Below the pieces are notes generated by a model, which worked only from the letters and a program-made list of their open reading frames with translations, did no database searches and had not been told where the DNA came from. This document shows positions 58,517 to 64,000 of a stretch of DNA of 64,000 nt, one piece after another. Made by a program: the position numbers and the translations under genes. Location: assembly GCA_016870155.1 (NCBI GenBank), contig VGCE01000006.1, positions 36,052 to 100,051 on the forward strand, written 5' to 3'. This DNA is from Actinomycetota bacterium (GTDB taxonomy: Bacteria; Actinomycetota; Thermoleophilia; Miltoncostaeales; Miltoncostaeaceae). The stretch's first letter is position 1. Every line of letters begins with the position of its first letter.

Positions 58517-60529
58517 ATGTCCCCTACCGCTTCCCGCAACCTGCGCCGCCTGGCCATCGGCCTCGCCTGCGCGGGCACGCTCGCCGTGGTGTCCGGCGCC
58601 TGCGCCGTCAGCGGACCCCTGCAGACCAATGGATCGCGCATCGTCAACGCCGCCGGCAACGAGGTGGTGCTGCAGGGCGTGAACTGGTTCGGCCTCGAGA
58701 CGGCCAACCACGCCCCGCACGGCCTGTGGACCCGCGACTACCGCGACATGCTCGCGCAGATCAAGGCGCAGGGCTTCAACGTGATCCGCCTGCCCTTCTC
58801 GCTGCAGGCGCTGAAGTCGGCCACCACTTCGGGCATCGACTACTCCGGTGGCCGCAACGCCGCGCTGCAGGGCAAGACGCCGCTGCAGGTGATGGACGAG
58901 ATCATCGCCGAGGCGGGCAGGCAGGGGCTCGGGATCATCCTCGACAACCACTCGGGCGCCGACGACAGCTTCATGTCGCCGCTCTGGTATGGCACCGGCG
59001 AGTTCACCGAGGACGACTGGGTGGCCACCTGGGAGATGCTGGCCGGCCGCTACGCCAGCAACCGTACCGTGCTTGGCGCCGACCTGAAGAACGAGCCCCA
59101 CGGCGAGGCCACGTGGGGCACCGGCGAGCCCAACGACTGGCGACGCGCCGCCGAGCGGGCCGGCAACGCCGTGCTGGCCAAGGCGCCGTCGTGGCTCATC
59201 GTGGTCGAGGGCATCGAGGGCCCGGTGGCCGGCGGGCAGCAGCTCGACCGCCACTGGTGGGGCGGCAACCTGGAGGGCGTGCGAAACAACCCCGTGCGCC
59301 TCTCGGTGCCGAACCGCGTGGTGTACTCGCCGCATGAGTACGGCCCGGGCGTGTTCGCGCAGCCGTGGTTCAGCAGCCCCGATATGGCGAACATCCTCGC
59401 CGACCGCTGGCAGAAGGGCTTCGGGTACATCCACGAGTCGGGTACGGCGCCGATCCTCGTGGGCGAGTTCGGCGCCAAGAACGTGAGCACCGACACCGTG
59501 GAGGGCCGGTGGATCCGCCAGTTCGCCGACTACATGAGCCGCACGGGCATGAGCTGGACCTTCTGGGCATGGAACCCCAACTCGGGCGACACCGGCGGCG
59601 TGCTGCAGGACGACTGGCAGACCGTCAACCCGGCCAAGATGGCCCTGCTGACGTCGCTCATCAACCGCGAGGCCATCAACTACGCACCGGGGACGCCGAC
59701 GGCGAGCCCGACTCCGACCCCAACCCCCGTGCCGGGCACCGTCCCGGTGCCGGGCACGCCCTTTGCGCCCGCTCCCACGCCAACCCCCGTGCCGGGCACC
59801 GGACCGGTACCAGGCACGCCGACGGTGCGGGTGGCCGTAGACAGCCGGTGGGCCGGCGGTTGGTGCGGTAAGTTCGTGGTGCCGAACACCGGCAGCACGG
59901 TGATCACGCCCACTGCCATCGCCTTCACCCTACCCACCGGGGCATCGGTGACCAGCACCTGGAACGGCACGGTGTCGGGCACCGGGACCAGCCGCTCGAT
60001 CGCCCTGCCGTCGTGGGCGCGCGTGCCGGCGGGCGGCGGTTACCAGGACACCGGGCTCTGCGTGCAGGGGTCCGGGTCACTCAGCGCCGTGACGGTGAGC
60101 ATCGCCGGGGCGCCGGCGCCCACTGCGACCCCCGTGCCGGGCACCGGACCGGTGCCAGGCACGCCTTCGACCACGCCAACCCCGGCGCCTGCGCCAGCTC
60201 CGGCCCTGACGCCTGCGCCGGTGACCGGGTCGCTTGCGGTGTCGGTGACGCGCGACTCCACGTGGGAGACCGGCCTGTGCCGCAGTTTCACGGTGCGCAA
60301 CACCGGCACCACGCAGGTGTCGGGGTGGCGGCTGGCCTTCACGCTGCCGTCGGGCACGAGCATCCGTGACTCGTGGAACGGCACGGCCGGCCGGCAGACC
60401 GGCGCGGTCACGGTGACGCCGCCCACGTGGGCCGCCAGCATCGCGCCGGGGGCCTCGGTGAACGCGTTCGGCTTCTGCGCCAACGGCACGGGCGAGCCCA
60501 CTGCGGTGGCCGCCTCACCCGCCGCGTAG
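58517..60529 (+). CDS. Secreted GH5 cellulase with two CBM2-like domains
   Basis: From ATG 58517 the 670-residue precursor has a signal peptide (LRRLAIGLACAGTLAVVSGACA) and a GH5 catalytic domain (about 30-395: LQGVNWFG, NVIRLPFS, DNHSG). The acid/base is Glu193 (ADLKNEP) and the nucleophile Glu317 (LVGEFGA). Two C-terminal carbohydrate-binding domains (about 430-535 and 585-665) follow, with SWNGTAG and paired Trp/Cys motifs typical of CBM2. The linkers are Pro-Gly-Thr repeats. It hydrolyses beta-1,4-glucan outside the cell. Upstream sequence (58339-58516) shows no obvious -10 near the start. Confidence 0.92.
   Translation: MSPTASRNLRRLAIGLACAGTLAVVSGACAVSGPLQTNGSRIVNAAGNEVVLQGVNWFGLETANHAPHGLWTRDYRDMLAQIKAQGFNVIRLPFSLQALKSATTSGIDYSGGRNAALQGKTPLQVMDEIIAEAGRQGLGIILDNHSGADDSFMSPLWYGTGEFTEDDWVATWEMLAGRYASNRTVLGADLKNEPHGEATWGTGEPNDWRRAAERAGNAVLAKAPSWLIVVEGIEGPVAGGQQLDRHWWGGNLEGVRNNPVRLSVPNRVVYSPHEYGPGVFAQPWFSSPDMANILADRWQKGFGYIHESGTAPILVGEFGAKNVSTDTVEGRWIRQFADYMSRTGMSWTFWAWNPNSGDTGGVLQDDWQTVNPAKMALLTSLINREAINYAPGTPTASPTPTPTPVPGTVPVPGTPFAPAPTPTPVPGTGPVPGTPTVRVAVDSRWAGGWCGKFVVPNTGSTVITPTAIAFTLPTGASVTSTWNGTVSGTGTSRSIALPSWARVPAGGGYQDTGLCVQGSGSLSAVTVSIAGAPAPTATPVPGTGPVPGTPSTTPTPAPAPAPALTPAPVTGSLAVSVTRDSTWETGLCRSFTVRNTGTTQVSGWRLAFTLPSGTSIRDSWNGTAGRQTGAVTVTPPTWAASIAPGASVNAFGFCANGTGEPTAVAASPAA
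59723..60165 (+). repeat. Three copies of a 38-bp linker repeat in the GH5 gene
   Basis: Near-identical 38-bp units at 59723-59760, 59783-59820 and 60128-60165 encode TPVPGTG/VPVPGTP linkers on both sides of the first CBM. Each is itself dyad-rich (GTGCC..GGCAC). They are recent duplications that can drive gain or loss of the binding domains by recombination. Confidence 0.8.
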
Positions 60530-60535
60530 CCCAGC

Positions 60536-60568
60536 GGGACCACCGCTGCCACGCGCCGCGGTGGTCCC
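60536..60568 (+). terminator. Hairpin between GH5 and MFS genes
   Basis: Perfect 11-bp arms GGGACCACCGC (60536-60546) and GCGGTGGTCCC (60558-60568) with an 11-nt loop. The next gene's -10 (TACGCT, 60569-60574) begins immediately after the hairpin. Confidence 0.7.
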
Positions 60569-60578
60569 TACGCTGCCG

Positions 60579-62225
60579 ATGTCCACGTGGCGGAGGCGCG
60601 AAGAGGTGAGCACCAGCAGTGCCGACACCGGCGGAGTGCCGCCGCGCGCAGGCCTGGCCCTCGCCGCGCTCATCCTGGGCGCGCTGGTGTGCAACATCAA
60701 CCTGGCCGTGGCCAACGTGGCCCTTCCGGACATCGGCCGGGCCCTCGACGCATCGCAGACCGCCCTCACGCTCATCGCCGTGGGGTGCACGCTGGGCCTG
60801 GCGATGTCGGTGATCTACTTCGGCGCGCTGGGCGACCGCCACGGCCGCAAGATGATGCTGCTGCTGGGCCTGGGCCTCACCGTCCCCGCCAGCGCGCTCA
60901 GCGCCTGGGCTCCCAACGCCGAGGTGCTGGTGGCCGGCCGCATCTTCACGGGCCTGGCCGCGGGCATGGCATTCCCCACCACGCTCGCGCTCATCACCGC
61001 CCTGTGGGCCGAGGGGCCCAAGCGCGTGCGCGCCATCGCCCTGTGGTCCGGCGTGAGCGCGGGCGGTGCGGTGCTCGGCCCCGTGCTGGCAGGCCTGCTG
61101 CTCGAGAACTTCTGGTGGGGATCGGTGTTCCTCATCGCGGTGCCCATCGCCGTGGTGGCGTTCATCCTGGTGCTCATCGCCGTGCCGGCGCATGTGCACG
61201 AGTCGAGCGACCCCGTGGATCACCTGGGCGGATCGATGTCGGTGCTCATGGTGGCGGCGCTGGTGCTGGGCATTGGCATCCTCTCCGCGCCCGGCAAGCT
61301 CGAGGCCGCGATCATCCTCATCGCGGTGTCGCTGGTGCTGGTGGTGCTCTTCGCCTGGCGCGAGCTGAGGGCCCGCAACCCGGTGTACGACCTGCACTAC
61401 GCCAGGCGCAGGCTGTTCTGGGTGCCGGCCATCGCCGGCATGATCATCTTCGGCTCGTTGGTGGGCTCGATGTTCATCGGCCAGCAATTCCTGCAGAACG
61501 TGCTGGGCTACTCCACGCTCGACGCCGGCACGGCGATCCTTCCCGCGGCCGTGGGGCTCATCATGGCGGCCCCAATCTCGGCGCGGCTTGTGGTGCGCCT
61601 CGGATCGCGCGACACCATGCTCCTGGGGTACGCCTTCATCTTCGCGGCGTTCCTGGTGATGCTCTTCACGTGGGAGCAGGGCACGGGCTATGCGTGGGTG
61701 GGGCTGGCCTACCTGCTCATCGGAATCGGCGCGGGGCTTGCCCTTACCCCGGCCGCCCGGTCGCTCACCGGATCGGTGCCGGTCGACCGGGTGGGAATGG
61801 CCTCGGGAACATCCGACCTTCAGCGCGACCTGGGCGGGTCGATCATGCAGGCGCTGCTCGGCACCCTGCTCACCCTGGGCTACGCATCGGCGTTCGACGC
61901 CGCCATCGACGCCACACCGGCCGCCGGCCAGGTGAGCGAGTCCACGCAGAACGCCCTCACGCAGTCATACTCCAGCGCGGCCACGCTGGCCGAGCGCTAC
62001 CCCGAGTACCAGGACCAGATCATCGACGCCGCGCAGCAGAGCTTCGTGGACGGCGCCAACTGGGCCTACGCCGCAGGCGCCATCGCCGTGGTGGGGGGAG
62101 CGATCCTGGTGGCGCTGGTGTTCCCGGGGCGCACGCGCGAGGCGCAGCGGCTCACCGAGTACCAGCAGCAGGACGCCGCGGTTGACCGAGCCGCGAGCGC
62201 GGCCCCGTCAACCGCAGGCACCTGA
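60579..62225 (+). CDS. MFS drug-efflux transporter (DHA2 family)
   Basis: A 548-residue, 14-helix transporter. It shows NINLAVANVALPDIGRAL (motif D1), YFGALGDRHGRKMMLL (motif A), and GAVLGPVLAGLLLENFWW (motif C). It probably exports drugs or metabolites. ATG 60579 lies only 4 nt after -10 TACGCT; GTG 60606 with a GAAGAG site is an alternative start. It is a paralogue of the 32168 pump, with a longer C-terminal tail. Confidence 0.88.
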   Translation: MSTWRRREEVSTSSADTGGVPPRAGLALAALILGALVCNINLAVANVALPDIGRALDASQTALTLIAVGCTLGLAMSVIYFGALGDRHGRKMMLLLGLGLTVPASALSAWAPNAEVLVAGRIFTGLAAGMAFPTTLALITALWAEGPKRVRAIALWSGVSAGGAVLGPVLAGLLLENFWWGSVFLIAVPIAVVAFILVLIAVPAHVHESSDPVDHLGGSMSVLMVAALVLGIGILSAPGKLEAAIILIAVSLVLVVLFAWRELRARNPVYDLHYARRRLFWVPAIAGMIIFGSLVGSMFIGQQFLQNVLGYSTLDAGTAILPAAVGLIMAAPISARLVVRLGSRDTMLLGYAFIFAAFLVMLFTWEQGTGYAWVGLAYLLIGIGAGLALTPAARSLTGSVPVDRVGMASGTSDLQRDLGGSIMQALLGTLLTLGYASAFDAAIDATPAAGQVSESTQNALTQSYSSAATLAERYPEYQDQIIDAAQQSFVDGANWAYAAGAIAVVGGAILVALVFPGRTREAQRLTEYQQQDAAVDRAASAAPSTAGT

Positions 62226-62241
62226 TTCCGCCAGGCCGGCG

Positions 62242-63327
62242 CTAGCCGTTCCAGCCGTTGCTCACCGATACCCCGCCGGCGTTCCTCACGATCACCCGGG
62301 GCGTTCCGCCACCCACGCCGATGGTGCGGATGCTCTGCGGCCCGCCGTCGCTGCCCGTGGAGTAGAGGATGCGCTGGCCATCGGCCGAGAACGCGACCGG
62401 GAAGTTCAAGGTGCCCCGGCTGAAGATGCGCACCCCACCGCTCGCCACGTTGATCACGCCCAGGTCGCTCTGGTCCTCCCCACCGACGCCGCCTGCGAGC
62501 AGGTCGCCCGCGGGTGCGATGGCCGTGGCGAACGGCCCCGCGGTGAGACCCCTGGCCCGGTAGTTGGTGATGCGCCGCGCGCCGGTGCCGTCGGGCTGCA
62601 CCACCCACACCTGGCTGTGAATGGTGCGCCCCATCGACCTGCCCATGCGCACGCGCACGTAGGTCTGCTGCGACGCGATGATGCCCAGCGTGCCCCACAC
62701 GGGGCCGCCCCCGCGGGCCAGCACCCGCACGCGGGCCGCCGCGTTTGACAGCGGGGCCACGTAGAGGCTGGGGAGGCCTCGGGAGGCGTTCGTCTTCCAG
62801 GCGTACGCGATGCTCGCGGAGTCGGGCGAGAAGGCCATCGAGTAGTCCACCCCGTTGCCGCGGGGCGCGATGAAGCCGGTGATGGCCAGGCTGGTGACCC
62901 CGGCCAGGCTTGTCGGCACGGAGAACAGGCCAAGCCCGTTGCCGGTGACGAACCCCTTCGCGTTGACCGACTGCGTCTGGCAGGCGATCGTCCTCGAGTT
63001 GGGCGACCAGACAGGAGTGCTCACGCACGCCGATCCGAGCGACACGGTAGTGCCCGAGGCGAGCTCCACCAGCGAGGCGGCGAAGCTCGTACTCGAGGAG
63101 TTGCTGCTGGTCATGTAGGCCACCATGGTGCCATCAGGCGAGATGGCCGCGTCCATGGCCCGCGCGATGGTGCGCGCACCAGTGCCGTCGTCGTTGGCGA
63201 CCACCAGCTGGCGCGGCGTGTTGATGTTGCGCGGCGTGGTGGTGTAGGCCATCACGGCGCTGGCGGCGGCGGGCACGGCCAGCACGGCCGATCCCGCGGC
63301 GAGCGCGACGAGCGTCGTGCGATTCAT
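62242..63327 (-). CDS. Secreted TolB-like beta-propeller protein
   Basis: The 361-residue precursor has a signal peptide (LVALAAGSAVLAVPAAASA) and repeated PD40/WD40-type blades (AAISPDGTMVAYM, PVWSPNSRTIACQ, MAFSPDSASIAYA, VAFSADGQRILYS), as in TolB-like propellers. It would be exported and bind a ligand or partner; no catalytic motif is seen. The ATG is preceded by GGAGGTAACCCC, a strong ribosome site, and overlaps the end of a 41-codon upstream ORF. Confidence 0.8.
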   Translation of the reverse strand: MNRTTLVALAAGSAVLAVPAAASAVMAYTTTPRNINTPRQLVVANDDGTGARTIARAMDAAISPDGTMVAYMTSSNSSSTSFAASLVELASGTTVSLGSACVSTPVWSPNSRTIACQTQSVNAKGFVTGNGLGLFSVPTSLAGVTSLAITGFIAPRGNGVDYSMAFSPDSASIAYAWKTNASRGLPSLYVAPLSNAAARVRVLARGGGPVWGTLGIIASQQTYVRVRMGRSMGRTIHSQVWVVQPDGTGARRITNYRARGLTAGPFATAIAPAGDLLAGGVGGEDQSDLGVINVASGGVRIFSRGTLNFPVAFSADGQRILYSTGSDGGPQSIRTIGVGGGTPRVIVRNAGGVSVSNGWNG

Positions 63328-63449
63328 GGGGTTACCTCCGCTTGCCCTTGGGGTGCGTTCGGAACATACGCTACGACGTCACGCAGGCGTACTCCCTGCT
63401 TCCGGGTGAGCGTGAGCGACTTGGCCGCGATGGCGGGGGCTTTCCTCAT
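63324..63449 (-). CDS. 41-residue upstream ORF coupled to the propeller gene
   Basis: ATG 63449, preceded by AGAGGACC, opens a 41-residue basic peptide (MRKAPAIAAKSLTLTRKQGV...). Its stop overlaps the ATG of the secreted propeller gene (ATGA). It may be a translated leader that feeds ribosomes into the downstream start, or a spurious ORF within the 5' UTR. No family is recognised. Confidence 0.35.
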   Translation of the reverse strand: MRKAPAIAAKSLTLTRKQGVRLRDVVAYVPNAPQGQAEVTP

Positions 63450-63479
63450 GATGGGGTCCTCTCTGAGAGATAGATGGCA

Positions 63480-63552
63480 TGCCCCCGGCAAGATTCGAAC
63501 TTGCGACACCAGGATTAGGAATCCTGTGCTCTATCCCCTGAGCTACGGGGGC
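63480..63552 (-). tRNA. tRNA-Arg (anticodon CCU)
   Basis: A complete 73-nt cloverleaf on the minus strand. Acceptor stem GCCCCCG/CGGGGGC, D-arm GCTC...GAGC, anticodon stem CAGGA/TCCTG with loop TTCCTAA (anticodon CCU, reading AGG), and T-arm GCAAG-TTCGAAT-CTTGC. The discriminator is A and the 3' CCA is not encoded (TGC follows). A -10-like TATAAG lies about 20 bp upstream (63573-63578 on plus coordinates). Confidence 0.97.
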
Positions 63553-64000
63553 GTGGCAGGGAAGATCCCCTGCTTATAACCATTATTGCCTTCGTGCCCT
63601 AGTCTTCGCCGCGCCCCCTTCCCGGCCAGTGGGAACGCAGGTGGGAACATCGAGCCGCCCTGCACTCCACGGGAGCCAAGCACAGGCCAGCCCCCGGGGC
63701 GCGGTCTTGGGCCGTCTCTATCGTGGAGCAGGCCCTCGGGCGTGATGGAAGATCCAGATGGGAAGCCACCCCCCGGCGGTGCCCACCACGTGCCCACCGG
63801 GGGGTGGAGGGGGGTGCGGTCCCGGGCAGGGCGCCGGGGGCCGTGGACTGGGTTCCCTGTGGCCCACAGTGCCCGCCGCTCATCAGCGGCCCGGTGAGCA
63901 TCAACGTGGTGCCGCCGTGGGATGCGCAGCACGGAGCGTCGGTGGTTGAGCACGAGGACACCCCCGTGCCCCCAGACCCGCAGTCGCTGCCCGAGCCGCC
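63553..64000. other. Right-edge region, no confident gene; open frame running off the end
   Basis: The first about 50 bp hold the tRNA promoter. No convincing complete gene follows in the next 400 bp. A plus-strand frame (codons at positions divisible by 3) is open from about 63800 to the window end, with VDWVPCGPQCPPLISG and EHEDTPVPPDPQSLPEP near its end; no clear start is seen. A preceding ATG at 63745 (MEDPDGKPPPGGAHHVPTGG) is in a different frame, so a frameshift at a G-run near 63801-63813 is possible. An inverted repeat CCACCCCCCGG/CCGGGGGGTGG spans 63766-63807. Confidence 0.35.

Noticed and set aside
63480..63552. tRNA-Arg as attachment site of an integrated element
   Set aside because: No integrase, direct repeat of the tRNA 3' end, or phage gene is present on either side within the window.

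Overview
The window is high-GC, densely packed bacterial chromosome. It looks like an actinomycete-type (Actinomycetota) genome: GTG/TTG starts are common, many genes overlap as GTGA/ATGA, and a CarD regulator, an F420-type (LLM-class) oxidoreductase domain, D-Ala-D-Ala ligase, UppP and GtrA/GT87-type glycosyltransferases are present. A deep-branching class such as Thermoleophilia is my guess; the sequence alone does not prove it. No rRNA, CRISPR array, transposase or prophage was seen. One tRNA-Arg(CCU) lies near the right end. At least twenty genes carry a TANNNT -10 hexamer only 6-9 nt before the start codon, which implies pervasive leaderless transcription. I used this signal to choose many starts.

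Layout. 1-5.6 kb: end of a membrane protein, a secreted serine protease, a prolyl-oligopeptidase, a solitary HicB-like protein, a DHFR/RibD-like reductase and a secreted YWTD-type propeller protein. 5.7-8.5 kb: a NarL-type two-component pair plus a degenerate receiver protein. 8.5-19.4 kb: metabolism (metH, pckA, HDAC-family deacetylase, enoyl-CoA hydratase, epoxide-hydrolase-like enzyme, ddl, aminotransferase). 19.6-26.2 kb: envelope-glycan cluster (GtrA, two GT87-like membrane glycosyltransferases, polysaccharide deacetylase, Tat-type amine oxidase). 26.2-33.6 kb: spermidine-synthase-like protein, three-subunit proton-translocating transhydrogenase, aldo/keto reductase, a CDGSH iron-sulfur protein divergent from a drug-efflux MFS pump. 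33.7-37 kb: flippase-like membrane protein and the TrkH-TrkA potassium system. 37.2-42.1 kb: MoxR-DUF58-VWA-VWA operon with an HtrA-like protease. 42.2-48.3 kb: SF2 helicase with poly-Arg tails, LytR_C protein and an unusual LLM-oxidoreductase/acyl-CoA-ligase fusion. 48.4-52.8 kb: ZIP transporter, HAD phosphatase, universal stress protein, UppP and CarD with a histone-H1-like tail. 53.1-63.3 kb: secreted degradative enzymes (subtilase, GH29 fucosidase, GH5 cellulase with two CBM2-like domains), a second MFS pump and a secreted beta-propeller.

The most unusual signals are four. (1) A dispersed 13-bp palindrome, GGTGACWGTCACC, occurs about 17 times, mostly as doublets separated by exactly 10 nt. 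It forms two intergenic four-copy blocks and also sits in frame inside inter-domain linkers of two proteins, including the junction of the LLM-ligase fusion. (2) A perfect 26-bp inverted repeat lies between metH and its convergent neighbour. (3) A chain of hairpins with a three-way-junction-like core sits in the trkA/VWA intergenic region, a candidate structured RNA. (4) CarD is fused to an H1-like Ala/Lys/Pro tail. A truncated yaaA-like remnant and a 59-residue membrane protein gene were also found between carD and the subtilase.
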